Source of the DNA: Pirellula staleyi DSM 6068
GTDB lineage: Bacteria; Planctomycetota; Planctomycetia; Pirellulales; Pirellulaceae
DNA: 64,000 nt
Direction of reading: 5' to 3'
Assembly: GCF_000025185.1 (NCBI RefSeq)
Contig: NC_013720.1
Coordinates: 4,836,001 to 4,900,000, forward strand
The notes under the pieces were generated by a model. The model saw only the letters and a program-made list of their open reading frames with translations. It did no database searches and was not told the DNA's origin. A program made the position numbers and the translations under genes. Shown here piece by piece: positions 17,874 through 28,478 of this stretch (the stretch's first letter is position 1; each line of letters starts with the position of its first letter).

Positions 17874-18353
17874 TTACGGTTCGGCGAGCATGGCGCGGAA
17901 GAGAGCAGCCTCTTCTTCGGGCATCGTTTTCAGAAGGGGACGCATCGTGTAGTTGCCGTGCATCTTGCCATTCTTCATGTACATCCAGTCGCTGATCTCT
18001 TCCTTCTTCACTTCCCACGACTGCCCAAGCGTGACGTTTTCCACGATGCCAGCATCGTTGCCGATGACTCCCTTAAAGACGCCATTGGCATAGGTGATTT
18101 CACCGAGCCAAAAATGCTCGGTACCGTTGCTGTCGGTGATCGGAACCTTCACACCAAAGTCCTCACCCTCGCCGGCATTCATCTTGGCGATGAACGTATC
18201 GACTTCGGACCGAGCCCGTGCGATGGCGGCTTCCATTTCAGCCTCGTCGTAGCCCATGTCGTGGAGAGTTTCGGGCTTCGAAGTGGCCGAGCAACTTGCG
18301 AAGAGCATCAGCCCGAAAATCATGAGCAACGACAAGTATTTCATTCGCTTCAC
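17874..18353 (-). CDS. DUF2314 lipoprotein
   Basis: The N-terminus (MKRMKYLSLLMIFGLMLFASC) is a lipoprotein signal with lipobox LFASC, so the mature protein should be membrane-anchored after cleavage before Cys21. The body matches the DUF2314/YegJ pattern: HFWLGEITYANGVFKGVIGNDAG, then GQSWEVKKEEISDWMYMKNGKMHGNYTMRPLL. The family folds into a small domain with no established biochemical role. The gene reads toward the nuclease-like gene and is preceded by the groEL terminator, so it is probably its own unit. Family assignment is fairly safe; function is unknown. Confidence 0.75.
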   Translation of the reverse strand: MKRMKYLSLLMIFGLMLFASCSATSKPETLHDMGYDEAEMEAAIARARSEVDTFIAKMNAGEGEDFGVKVPITDSNGTEHFWLGEITYANGVFKGVIGNDAGIVENVTLGQSWEVKKEEISDWMYMKNGKMHGNYTMRPLLKTMPEEEAALFRAMLAEP

Positions 18354-18438
18354 CAGTGTTCAAGAGAATCCAAACCAGCACTGTCGTAGCAGCCTAGTGA
18401 ATCGACGATGGGTTGTCCACCAAAGTTAGTAAGGGCAA

Positions 18439-18484
18439 GAAAACGAAAAAGGCTCGAGCATTCGGGGAGAACGCTCGAGCCTTT
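18439..18484 (-). terminator. Rho-independent terminator of the groES-groEL operon
   Basis: Perfect 12-nt arms at 18448-18459 and 18473-18484 enclose a 13-nt loop. On the minus strand the stem is followed by an interrupted T run (18439-18450). It lies about 75 nt after the groEL stop. Confidence 0.8.
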
Positions 18485-18559
18485 AGGTTTTCAATTGCGT
18501 TGAGGGCAAGTCAGGTACGATCTTACCTGACCTACAGAAACGGCGAGGGACTTGTACGA

Positions 18560-20200
<1,641 letters not shown>

Positions 20201-20301
20201 CTAGGCAAACCAAGTTGAATATGTTGTGGGAAGGTCTCGCTGCGCGATGGTTTGATCGGCGGAGACTTTAAGACTTACGTGAGGAAGTCTTCGGGCGCGA
20301 T

Positions 20302-20634
20302 TTAGTCTTCGAGGATGGCGAGGATGTCTTCTTCGCGCATCAGGAGGAGTTCGTCGTCGCCGACCTTGAAGGTTTCGCCAGCCCATGCCGAGAAGAGGAC
20401 GCGATCGTCGACCTTCACTTGCAGGGTGCCACGGGTGCCGTTGTCGAGCAACTTGCCGTTGCCAACCGACACGATCACGCCACGAGCAGGCTTCTCTTTG
20501 GCCGAATCAGGCAGAACGATGCCGCCAGCGGTCTTCGACTCGCTCGATTCGCGGCGGACAACCACGCGGTCGCCGAGAGGCTGAAGTTTGAGTTGGGTCT
20601 TGCTGGGCTTCTTCTCTTTGGTCGCGGTCGCCAT
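20302..20634 (-). CDS. groES: Co-chaperonin GroES (Hsp10)
   Basis: The 110-residue protein is the lid of the GroEL chamber. Family features are LQPLGDRVVVRRE at the N-terminus, a mobile-loop region ESSESKTAGGIVLPDSA, and the end MREEDILAILED. It is about 14 residues longer at the N-terminus than typical GroES because of a Lys/Thr-rich extension (MATATKEKKPSKTQ). The start has a GGAGGAA box at good spacing. It precedes groEL on the minus strand. No CIRCE operator (TTAGCACTC-N9-GAGTGCTAA) is visible upstream, so HrcA control is not supported by the sequence. Confidence 0.95.
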   Translation of the reverse strand: MATATKEKKPSKTQLKLQPLGDRVVVRRESSESKTAGGIVLPDSAKEKPARGVIVSVGNGKLLDNGTRGTLQVKVDDRVLFSAWAGETFKVGDDELLLMREEDILAILED

Positions 20635-21280
20635 GCGTGAAGTTCCTCCAAAGGGGAGTTCAGGTGGGAATAGTCGAGTCAGGGGCCAATGTTTCGAGAC
20701 TTACGAAACCAGCCCGCTGCCAAAAAAGCAAAGGAACGAAATTCTGCGACAGCATAGGGCAAGTTGCGCGCCAGACACTTTACGAATTTATGTAAACACA
20801 TGAGAATAAAGTACTTACAAAACCTTTAGCCAGCAGCTATCAGCCCCCTAACTCTTCATAACTGCCATTTTGGCAACTGGTTTCAGCGACCCCAGAGGAC
20901 GAGCGTCGATGGCCATTTCAGCAGTCGAGGCGTAAGACCGGGTTGAAGATAGGACAAGCCGAACTGCATGCACTTTTCCGGGAAAGCGCGGTCGCCTAAG
21001 AGAGGGCCAAACCCTGCTGCTGAACGTTTTTAGGAAACCGTTGTTTCTACTCCGAGCGGAGGTCAGAATGATGTCGCGACGAGATCTCGATCCTGCGGCT
21101 CTGTTCTGCGCCCAACGGGGACTCGTTTGACTGACCACCTAAGCCGCTGTCGCATCGCAGCTCCCAATGACCGCAGTGATGACTGCCACACTACTTCGAA
21201 ATCTTCCATTTACTCGGCTCGAGTGTGTGGGGAGAATCCTCGAACATCGATAGCACCCATCGAACTAAGGAAGTTTTGGT
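20635..21280. other. Intergenic region between groES and a divergent membrane-protein gene
   Basis: About 645 nt that must hold the groES promoter on the minus strand and the promoter of the gene at 21281. An AT-rich segment at 20780-20830 is the likeliest groES promoter area, but no clear -35/-10 pair, CIRCE or sigma32-type site can be named. Short frames here show no family features. Confidence 0.4.
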
Positions 21281-22216
21281 ATGCCGATCAAAGTGTCGTG
21301 TGCATGTGGCAAGAGCTTTGCTGCTCCCGACAATCTCGCTGGTAAAAAGGTGAAGTGCCCGGCCTGCCAACAGCCTCTTGCAATTCCTGCAGCAGGCCCA
21401 CAGCCCGCACTTTCGCCGCTGGGACCACCATCTCCAGCAGCCGCACAACCTGGCTCGCCCTTGCCTAGCCTCAGCGCCCCCAATTCACTATTCGACGAAG
21501 CGGGCATGAAAGCAGCACCGCCGGGCACCATCGCTTGCCCTGGCTGCACGGCCCCTCTGGCTCCGGGCGTCGTGCTGTGTGTGAAGTGCGGCTACAACAT
21601 GAAACTCGGCAAAAAGATGGGGACCACAGTCGTCTCGGCCGACGGTGTTGCCACCGGATCGTCCGGACATGGGCACCACGGCGACGTTGCCCAAACGCTG
21701 CTCGCCCGAGCAGCTGCTTCGATTGCAGAAGATCGCAGGGCCGAACTCGAAAAAACACAATCGGGCGTCCCCTGGTGGGTCTATCTATTCGCACTTTTCA
21801 TGGCGGTCGGATTTCTGATCGGAATGACACTTCTGCCCAAGCATGTTGCCCTCTACGCAGGAGCATGCGTCATCGTCATGGCTGGTTTAGGGATGTGGTT
21901 CTTTGGCTGGATCCGAGTCATCATGATTGCGTTTGAAGATTCCGCGCTCCATGGAATCCTCTGCATGACGATTGGCTTTTACTGGATGTATTACTGCTTT
22001 GCTCACTGGGATCGATGTAGCCCGTTCTTCATGATGAACTTTGCCAGTAGCTTTGTAGTTGGAGCGGGCGTCGGCATGTATGAACTGGGGGACTACTTGA
22101 AAGATGGAGGTGAGGAGACACGCAACAACATGCCCACGAATCGGCCTGTGATCGTAGCAGTTGTCGATCACCCCCTGACCACCATTGCTGCTCTCAGCCA
22201 CCCGATTGCCTGCTAG
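21281..22216 (+). CDS. Zinc-ribbon membrane protein, unknown function
   Basis: The protein has 311 residues and an AAGGAAG box before the start. It begins with a zinc ribbon (CACGKSFAAPDNLAGKKVKCPAC) common in planctomycete membrane proteins, followed by a Pro/Ala-rich linker and a second ribbon (CPGCTAPLAPGVVLCVKCGYN). A charged helix follows (residues 140-165), then three or four membrane segments (WWVYLFALFMAVGFLIGM, LYAGACVIVMAGLGMWFFGW, ILCMTIGFYWMYYCF). A cytoplasmic metal-binding head on a membrane anchor is the likely layout. No enzymatic motif is visible. Confidence 0.6.
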   Translation: MPIKVSCACGKSFAAPDNLAGKKVKCPACQQPLAIPAAGPQPALSPLGPPSPAAAQPGSPLPSLSAPNSLFDEAGMKAAPPGTIACPGCTAPLAPGVVLCVKCGYNMKLGKKMGTTVVSADGVATGSSGHGHHGDVAQTLLARAAASIAEDRRAELEKTQSGVPWWVYLFALFMAVGFLIGMTLLPKHVALYAGACVIVMAGLGMWFFGWIRVIMIAFEDSALHGILCMTIGFYWMYYCFAHWDRCSPFFMMNFASSFVVGAGVGMYELGDYLKDGGEETRNNMPTNRPVIVAVVDHPLTTIAALSHPIAC

Positions 22217-22311
22217 TAGCCAACACTTCCAGAGAAGAACGCACCACCGACGACAGTAACCTGGGCAACTCCTACCTTCACCACCTCGCGCGCGAGGAAA
22301 GGACGAACTCG

Positions 22312-23130
22312 ATGCCCAGCGATACACGAGATGGCACCACCATTGCCATGCCACGGCTGCTCGCGAAATTTTTGATTGCGAGCTTCGCGATCACGACCGC
22401 TAACACCAGCCTCATTGCCGCCGACCAACTCGCTGAACTGCCACGAGGAAAACAAGTCGCTCAGTCGGCAACAATCGTGGTTAAGCAAGGGGATCTAAGT
22501 CGCGAAGCGACACTTCGCTACTGGCTTTATGTCCCTCAAGCTGCTGACGAAAAGAAGCAGCTTCCACTGCTGCTTTTCTTGCACGGTTCGGGCGAGCGTG
22601 GCGATGATCTTGAGGTCGTGAAAAAGCATGGCCCGCCGAAAATAGTCGAGCAGCAAGCCGATTTTCCATTCATAACAATCTCACCCCAATGCCCAGCAGG
22701 GGTTCGCTGGAATGCTGTCGAACTTTCCAATTTCGTCGATCACCTGACGAATAGCCTGCCAGTGGACCGTCGGCGCGTCTACCTCACGGGTCTAAGCATG
22801 GGTGGGGCTGGCAGTTGGTCGCTACTGGCAGCCCAACCCAACACTTTCGCGGCAGCTGTCATCATCTGCGGTCGAGGGGATGTAGCCTCCGCACCGCAGC
22901 TTGTGAAAACTCCCCTTTGGGTCTTTCATGGCGCGAAGGATACAACGGTTCCTCTCTCGGCTAGTGTGGAGATGGTTGAGGCGATTCAAAAAGCAGGGGG
23001 CAAGAACGTGAAACTAACGGTCTACGACAATGCCGCACACGACAGCTGGACCGAAACCTACGACGCCCCTGAAACCTTCGAGTGGCTGCTCCGTCACACA
23101 CTTCCCGACGATAAGGCGAAAAGCCAATGA
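22312..23130 (+). CDS. Secreted alpha/beta hydrolase (esterase/peptidase-like)
   Basis: The 272-residue protein starts at an ATG preceded by AAGGA. A hydrophobic signal-like segment (MPRLLAKFLIASFAITTA) follows twelve extra residues. The fold is that of dienelactone hydrolase/polyhydroxybutyrate-depolymerase-type enzymes: LPLLLFLHGSGERGDD forms the oxyanion strand, the nucleophile is Ser162 in YLTGLSMGGAGSW, and the charge relay is completed by Asp210 (VFHGAKDTTVP) and His243 (NAAHDSW). It probably cleaves an ester bond in the periplasm; the substrate is unknown. It follows the zinc-ribbon gene by 95 nt on the same strand. Confidence 0.8.
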   Translation: MPSDTRDGTTIAMPRLLAKFLIASFAITTANTSLIAADQLAELPRGKQVAQSATIVVKQGDLSREATLRYWLYVPQAADEKKQLPLLLFLHGSGERGDDLEVVKKHGPPKIVEQQADFPFITISPQCPAGVRWNAVELSNFVDHLTNSLPVDRRRVYLTGLSMGGAGSWSLLAAQPNTFAAAVIICGRGDVASAPQLVKTPLWVFHGAKDTTVPLSASVEMVEAIQKAGGKNVKLTVYDNAAHDSWTETYDAPETFEWLLRHTLPDDKAKSQ

Positions 23131-23295
23131 GATACAAAATCAAACGCGAGAATCCTGCGACCGCCATGTTTACTAAAAACTCCCATTAGACCCATTTTCA
23201 CCGCGAAGTTCAGCCCTTCGATACAACTGCGTCGATGTCAAACGGCTCTAACCTAGGCCAACGCCCGACATCCTTCGAAGAGAATTAAAACACCT

Positions 23296-24114
23296 ATGGC
23301 AACTGCCTTTTCACCGATCGGCTCCCCCCCGCCTGCGATGCAGTTTTTTCGTAGTTACAACTACATCTTTGAGAACCCCAATGGCTGGATCAACCTGCTC
23401 TTATGCGGCCTCTGCCTCCTATCCACGGCCTTTGTTCCAGTAGTAGGACAACTTGTCGTACTCGGATATACGATCGAGATTCTGCAGAGCCTCATGGCGA
23501 CCTCAGGCCAGCGTTATCCTGACTTTGATTTCAACCGCTTCTCGGATTACCTCAACAAAAGCATCTGGCCCTTTTTGGTGCAACTTGTCGCATCACTTTT
23601 GTTGGTGCCAATTGCTTTTCTGATCTTTCCGTTAGTAGTCTTTGTTCCATTAAGTATTGCAACAGCTGCGGGTGAAGACGCGGGCCCCATTATTCTCATC
23701 ATCATGATCCCTTTGATCATGATTCTGTCGATTGCTATTGGTGTCACGATCTTCATGTTCCTCACGCCACTCATTTTGCGAGCGATGCTAGCTCAAGATT
23801 TCAAAGCAGCCTGGGATTTGGGCTGGATCAAGTCGTTTATTCGACTGATGTATCGTGAAATGATCCTGACGGGACTCTTTTTATCGCTCAGTTCGATCGC
23901 TTTGGGACTCTTGGGAATTGCGACCTGCGGAATCGGGCTCTTGTTCGCACAAGCGATGATTTTTTTGGCCTCTACACACCTGAACTATCAGCAGTACATG
24001 ATTTTTCTAGCGCGGGGCGGGGCACCGGTTCCACCCAAGCAGGTTGCTGAACCGATTGTGCCTACTGCTGGTCCGAAGATGCCACCGCCAAGTGGTGGAA
24101 ACCCGTTTAGATAG
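23296..24114 (+). CDS. DUF4013 membrane protein (copy 1)
   Basis: This 272-residue integral membrane protein fits the DUF4013 pattern: an N-terminal SYNYIFENPNGWINLLLCG, then a GYTIEILQ turn, SDYLNKSIWPFL, and about five to six hydrophobic helices. The C-terminal signature YLARGG-P-P in its paralogue appears here as MIFLARGGAPVPPK. The last 30 residues are Pro-rich and probably cytoplasmic. The family is common in planctomycetes and archaea and has no known function. A second family member lies at 25102, with a transposon inserted between them, so the two genes were probably adjacent before the insertion. Confidence 0.7.
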   Translation: MATAFSPIGSPPPAMQFFRSYNYIFENPNGWINLLLCGLCLLSTAFVPVVGQLVVLGYTIEILQSLMATSGQRYPDFDFNRFSDYLNKSIWPFLVQLVASLLLVPIAFLIFPLVVFVPLSIATAAGEDAGPIILIIMIPLIMILSIAIGVTIFMFLTPLILRAMLAQDFKAAWDLGWIKSFIRLMYREMILTGLFLSLSSIALGLLGIATCGIGLLFAQAMIFLASTHLNYQQYMIFLARGGAPVPPKQVAEPIVPTAGPKMPPPSGGNPFR

Positions 24115-24127
24115 AGCTGTTACGCTA

Positions 24128-24986
24128 GAGCCAGTTATTGACTTTGTCTGTAGATTTTTGCGAGGAGTATGGTGAGGAAGGCGAGCCAGTGGAAGTTGGT
24201 GAGCGTGACGGTGAGTCTCTCATAATCACGCGCGAGACGGCGGAAGCGACTCAGCCAACCAAAGGTGCGCTCAACAACCCAGCGGCGTGGCAATAGGACA
24301 AAGCCTCGCTTGGTCTCGGTATGTTTTATAACTTGTAATCTTATCGAGGATGCTTCAGCCTGCTCGGCTGCTGCGGCGCCCGTATAGCCTTGATCGACGT
24401 ACGCTATCTCCACGTTGCTGCCCGTCACCTCTTGCACTCTCTGCGAGAGGATGGCGACTTGGTCGCGGTCTTGCTCATTGGCTGCAGTGATGTAAACCGC
24501 CAGCAGATTTCCCAGTGTATCGACGGCAATATTGGCCTTCGAACCCTTCTTTTTCTTCGCGCCGTCGTATCCCGCGCGGCCTCCACTTTCAGGAGTCGAT
24601 TGCAGCGTTCGAGCATCCATGATCACAGCGGTTGGCTGTTCGTCACGTCCTTCCAAAAGACGCACCATCAGCCTGAGGTCTTGCGCAATTTCCTCAAAGA
24701 CTCCCGCTTCGAACCAGCGTCGCATTTGTTGATAGACGGCCCGCCACGGAGGCATTTCATGCGGCAGGAAGTCCCACTGGATTCCTGTTTTCACCACGTA
24801 GCGCATGGCGTTAAACTGGTCGCGCAGTGAATAGGCGCGCTGCGGCACATCCTCGCGCATGAGGCTTAAGTAAGGGAGCAGGAATTCCCACTCCGCATCC
24901 GTTACGTCGCTGGGATACGACTTCCCTGTCGTGTGTTTCATCCCCTAACTACAGCAATTTCAAGCAGATAAGTCAATAACAGGCTC
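24128..24986 (-). mobile_element. Intact IS5-family (IS427-like) insertion sequence, 859 bp
   Basis: The element is bounded by terminal inverted repeats. The left end at 24128 and the reverse complement of the right end at 24986 agree at 16 of the first 17 positions, both reading GAGCC(A/T)GTTATTGACTT. A TA dinucleotide flanks both ends (24126-24127 and 24987-24988), so the target was probably CTAG with a 2-bp duplication, as expected for the yTAr targets of this group. One transposase gene fills almost the whole element. The insertion is in an intergenic stretch. Confidence 0.85.
24135..24941 (-). CDS. IS5-family DDE transposase
   Basis: The 268-residue protein is a complete transposase with an N-terminal DUF4096-type domain (YPSDVTDAEWEFLLPYL, GIQWDFLPHEMPPWRAVYQQMRRW) and an RNase H-like catalytic core. 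The acidic triad is Asp in VIMDARTLQ, Asp in AYVDQGYTG, and Glu in VVERTFGWLSRFRRL, which carries the family signature. It reads through one frame, without the frameshift used by some IS5 subgroups. The gene ends 7 nt inside the left terminal repeat. All residues needed for activity appear present, so the element may be mobile. Confidence 0.92.
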   Translation of the reverse strand: MKHTTGKSYPSDVTDAEWEFLLPYLSLMREDVPQRAYSLRDQFNAMRYVVKTGIQWDFLPHEMPPWRAVYQQMRRWFEAGVFEEIAQDLRLMVRLLEGRDEQPTAVIMDARTLQSTPESGGRAGYDGAKKKKGSKANIAVDTLGNLLAVYITAANEQDRDQVAILSQRVQEVTGSNVEIAYVDQGYTGAAAAEQAEASSIRLQVIKHTETKRGFVLLPRRWVVERTFGWLSRFRRLARDYERLTVTLTNFHWLAFLTILLAKIYRQSQ

Positions 24987-25101
24987 TAGGTGAAGTGAGT
25001 CGGATGCTGCTCGAGGCGACTCCTCGAGTGACCTTGTAAGACGAGCATTGCTGGAGCGCTATCACCACCTTGGTGCTGGGCCGTAACCGATATACTGATC
25101 G

Positions 25102-25971
25102 ATGTCAGTGGAGGGGCCTGTGTCCGAAGCAACAACTACAAACAGTGGCAAAGAAACCATTGGGGGTGTCGCGCCCAAACGAATCCAGTTTTTCGCAAGC
25201 TACTCGGATGTGTTTCAAGGCCCCCATTTCACCCACAATCTAATCTACATATCGATCGCAATCTTTATCCCAGTTCTCAATCAAGTTCTGCTGCTGGGAT
25301 ATCTTTATGAGACGATCGAATTGAAGTTTCGCGGCCTCACCGCAAGCTATGAGAAATTTGAGTTTCGCCATTTCAACCGCTACCTCCGACGTGGCGTTTG
25401 GCCTTACCTCATCATTCACATTCTTCAAACACTGATGATCCCTGTTTTTCAGATCCTTACACAGACCACGGTCTTTGGGACAATGGCGCTGATGAGGTCC
25501 GACAGGGAAACAGGAATACTAATTGCCGCTATTGTCATCCCCCTCATTGTGCTTGGCTTTATACTCTTCATTTTGTTGATGAGTGTCCTGTTGACGCCGG
25601 TCTATCTAAGAGCTGGATTGTCGCAAGACTTTTCCGAGGGCTTTAAGATTTCCTGGATCCGCGACTTTCTCTCGCGATGCTGGTTAGAAACCTTGATCGC
25701 TAACCTTTTTATGATACTCGTCGGTCTTTTAGGAACCGTAATTGGAATTTTGCTTTTTTGCGTCGGGCTCTTGCCGATCAGTGTGATTTGCTTGCTGGGT
25801 AATGCCGCGATCTTGCTGCAGCTTTATCAACTGTATCTCGCGCGCGGGGGTGAGCCGATCCCCCTCAAGCCGATGGCGACCGACGTTCCGCCGGTCTATC
25901 AGCCTACCGCAGAACCGGGGCTCACTCTGCCGAACTCCGCAGCACCTCCACTTGACCCTGAAGCGACGTAG
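25102..25971 (+). CDS. DUF4013 membrane protein (copy 2)
   Basis: The 289-residue product is a diverged paralogue of the gene at 23296: SYSDVFQGPHFTHNLIYISI, LLLGYLYETIELKFRG, FNRYLRRGVWPYL and LYLARGGEPIPLKP align with its features in the same order. About five membrane helices and a Pro-rich C-terminal tail are present. The ATG at 25102 lacks a clear ribosome-binding site; a GTG at 25120 follows GGAGGGG but with a spacing of only 3 nt, so the exact start is open. Function unknown, presumably in the inner membrane together with its sister protein. Confidence 0.7.
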   Translation: MSVEGPVSEATTTNSGKETIGGVAPKRIQFFASYSDVFQGPHFTHNLIYISIAIFIPVLNQVLLLGYLYETIELKFRGLTASYEKFEFRHFNRYLRRGVWPYLIIHILQTLMIPVFQILTQTTVFGTMALMRSDRETGILIAAIVIPLIVLGFILFILLMSVLLTPVYLRAGLSQDFSEGFKISWIRDFLSRCWLETLIANLFMILVGLLGTVIGILLFCVGLLPISVICLLGNAAILLQLYQLYLARGGEPIPLKPMATDVPPVYQPTAEPGLTLPNSAAPPLDPEAT

Positions 25972-26780
25972 CCCCAGCCCGCACTTTTTGATGCGGCCAG
26001 CCGCCTGCATAAGGGAGCAGCGGGGCTTGTCAAGGAGAAATCGCCTTGGGCACTTCTTGCTTGCAGCTTCTCGCGTTGGAAGTGGACGCTAGGCGAGGCA
26101 TACGAAAATCGTTCAATGTGAACTTCGATCACATTAAGAGCCTGCCTCCACTAACCATGGCAACTACTTCAATGGAAGCCAACGAGGCTCCAGCTGCTTC
26201 TAGCTTCCACCGCTCTTTTGCCCAACCTAAGCACCGAACGACCTCGCCAGAAAAAACTCAAAGGTGAACGATTTCCACGAGGCCTCAGCCTCTCGTGACA
26301 GCTAATCGAGACCAAAGAGCACAAAGACAATCGCAAGCCATTACTAACAATGGACTTACATCTTTAACTGCAAACATTTATCCAGGGGCTAGAGCCTTGT
26401 GGTATTACACCGCAGTCGATTGAAAGCCTGAAGAGGGCAGGACTTCCGCTGGTTCGACCAGCTGGCCAAGTCAACTCGGCTGTTCCTCTAGTGTGAACTT
26501 CAATTCCGCTAGAAGTTTGAACATCGGAGTGCGTTAATTTTAAGCAGCGGCATGGAAGTCGCCCTAGAGCGATGCTACGCACACCACCTAGTAGACGTAC
26601 GTCTTGAAATTCTTTTCCCGCATATTCTCTTAAAAATGCTTGCGGGAACTAGGGCTTACCCGTTCGGCACACTCTTTGCTTTCGACGGGTTATGTACTGC
26701 GGATACGGCTACCCGCCCACCTGGAGTGGCGGGTGTTCGCTCGTGGGAAACCGCAGCCTCGTCTGGAAAGGAATGTGATT
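25972..26780. other. Long intergenic region before the DUF1559 gene
   Basis: About 800 nt without a gene I can support. Several short plus-strand frames (for example one of 73 codons from 26046) have no motif and no convincing ribosome-binding site. The last 100 nt presumably hold the promoter of the DUF1559 gene. Confidence 0.4.
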
Positions 26781-27710
26781 GTGACTGTTTTTCGAAGTTG
26801 GAAAAAAGGGTTCACGCTGGTCGAACTGCTGGTGGTGATCGCCATCATTGGGGTGCTTGTGGCACTTCTGCTCCCTGCTGTTCAAGCAGCTCGCGAAGCG
26901 GCTCGTCGTTCTTCGTGCAGCAACAACCTCAAGCAATTGGGTCTCGCGCTCCACAACTACCACGACACGCTCGGTAGCTTCCCTTACGGCTACATGGAAG
27001 TTGGCACGCGTCTGAAGCGCAACTGCTGGTTCCAAGGGGTGCTCCCGTTCATGGAACAGACGGCGATGTACGACAAGTACTCTGCCCTCACGATCGAGTG
27101 GATCATGGACGTTCCTGACACGATCAAAGACATCCCCATCAAAACGATGAACTGCCCATCGGATGGTTCGGGGGGATCTAACTCACAGGGTGCCAACGGT
27201 GGAAACCGTGGTCCTGGCTACGGTGCTCAAGGCAATTATGTCGGCTGCACAGGCGATGGTTTGATGGTTTATGGCACTGCCAACGACGGACTCTTTTTTC
27301 AATTATCGAACAATACTTTCGGTAGCGTGATCGATGGAACGAGCAACTCGCTTGCTTTTGGTGAAGTGATCATTCGCGGCAAGAGCAACACCAATAGCGC
27401 TTGGGGTGACGGCGGATCGTACTGGGGTGGTGCTCGTTGGGGTGGCTATGGTTTCACGACCATGGAAGCTCCTAACACAACGATCGCCGACCAAGTTTAC
27501 CTCTGCAAGTCGACCACTTGGAAAGGTGCCCCTTGCACCTCGATTACGTCGTCCGACACGCAGCGCAACTTCCTTCGCAGCTACCATCCTGCTGGTGCTC
27601 AAGTCGCACTGATCGACGGTAGTACACGCTTTATCTCGAATACTATCAACATCACCACCTATCGCGCTCTAGGTACGATCAACGGTGGCGAAACCTTGGG
27701 TGAATACTAA
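26781..27710 (+). CDS. DUF1559 protein with pseudopilin-type N-terminus
   Basis: The start is the GTG at 26781, eight nt after AGGA; this places [20 protein letters not shown] at residues 8-27. That is a type IV prepilin signal: cleavage after Gly and methylation of Phe by a prepilin peptidase, then a hydrophobic helix. [20 protein letters not shown] and [14 protein letters not shown] follow, as in DUF1559 (SBP_bac_10) proteins, which are expanded in planctomycetes. The C-terminus carries the family H-x-DG box ([19 protein letters not shown]). It is followed by a small lipoprotein gene, the usual pairing. The proteins are thought to sit in the cell envelope, but their role is not established. 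Confidence 0.9.
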   Translation: MTVFRSWKKGFTLVELLVVIAIIGVLVALLLPAVQAAREAARRSSCSNNLKQLGLALHNYHDTLGSFPYGYMEVGTRLKRNCWFQGVLPFMEQTAMYDKYSALTIEWIMDVPDTIKDIPIKTMNCPSDGSGGSNSQGANGGNRGPGYGAQGNYVGCTGDGLMVYGTANDGLFFQLSNNTFGSVIDGTSNSLAFGEVIIRGKSNTNSAWGDGGSYWGGARWGGYGFTTMEAPNTTIADQVYLCKSTTWKGAPCTSITSSDTQRNFLRSYHPAGAQVALIDGSTRFISNTINITTYRALGTINGGETLGEY

Positions 27711-27838
27711 ACGCCGACACAGCTTGTTGGTTGTTCTCACAGTCCTCAGCATGTTTTGTGCTGAGGACTTATACACCCAACGAGCTTGAACGCTAATTCA
27801 TAAACATGTTCATTTATTGCTATGCGGGAGGTTGTGAC

Positions 27839-28240
27839 GTGCTGCGTAAGTTGATGGGTCTCACGCTGGTTTGCCTCGCGAGCTTTGCTGCAGGATGTTC
27901 CTCAGGAAGCTCCGAAGTGAAGGTGGAAGGGACCGTAATGTTCATGAATACGCCGGTGGAAAGTGGTGAGATTATTTTCATGCCGGAAGATGGCAAATCG
28001 CCGAATGTCGCCACACGGATTGAGCAAGGGAAATATAGTCTCGTTGCGTCACCGGGCCTGAACCGGGTGAGCATCACCGCTTACCGCGAAATTCCAGGCA
28101 AGTTCGACAATTCGAATCCTGGTCAACCGACGCCAATGACCGAAATGTATATTCCGCCTCAATTCAACTCGAACACGACGCTCAAGGTGACGGTCGACGC
28201 AGCTCAGCCGACGCTTGATTTCCCACTCGGCAGCAGCTAG
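27839..28240 (+). CDS. Small carboxypeptidase-regulatory-like lipoprotein
   Basis: The GTG at 27839 follows GGGAGG by eight nt and begins the lipoprotein signal LRKLMGLTLVCLASFAAGCSS, with the lipobox Cys at residue 20. The mature part (about 114 residues) is a single beta-sandwich: VKVEGTVMFMNTPVESGEIIFMPEDG, then GKYSLVASPGLNRVSITAYRE, and IPPQFNSNTTLKVTVD near the end. This is the transthyretin-like/carboxypeptidase-regulatory-like domain that planctomycetes encode next to DUF1559 genes. It is probably membrane-anchored and cotranscribed with the DUF1559 gene 128 nt upstream. Function is unknown. Confidence 0.8.
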   Translation: MLRKLMGLTLVCLASFAAGCSSGSSEVKVEGTVMFMNTPVESGEIIFMPEDGKSPNVATRIEQGKYSLVASPGLNRVSITAYREIPGKFDNSNPGQPTPMTEMYIPPQFNSNTTLKVTVDAAQPTLDFPLGSS

Positions 28241-28478
28241 TTCGCGTAGAGCTTTCGCCTTGAACTTGGCAGTTATAGTACATGCCCAGTGCTCCGGTGG
28301 AACAATGGTGAGGCACCCTTGGCCGTCTCGTTTCAAACTAGGCGGCCTTGGGTATTTCTTGGCACAGTATCAAGTGCGTAAGCGGGCACCAAATACTGTC
28401 GCAAGCGCCGAGCGGCCAATTCGCTTTGTGTGGCTTGAAATGTTGTGCCGAGTGTGCTGATTGATCGCAGGCTATGCC

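Noticed and set aside
20635-20830. CIRCE element upstream of groES
   Set aside because: No sequence close to TTAGCACTC-N9-GAGTGCTAA is present on either strand.
20848-21138. Possible 96-codon minus-strand gene between groES and the zinc-ribbon gene
   Set aside because: Composition is Arg/Ser-rich without domain features, and there is no ribosome-binding site.
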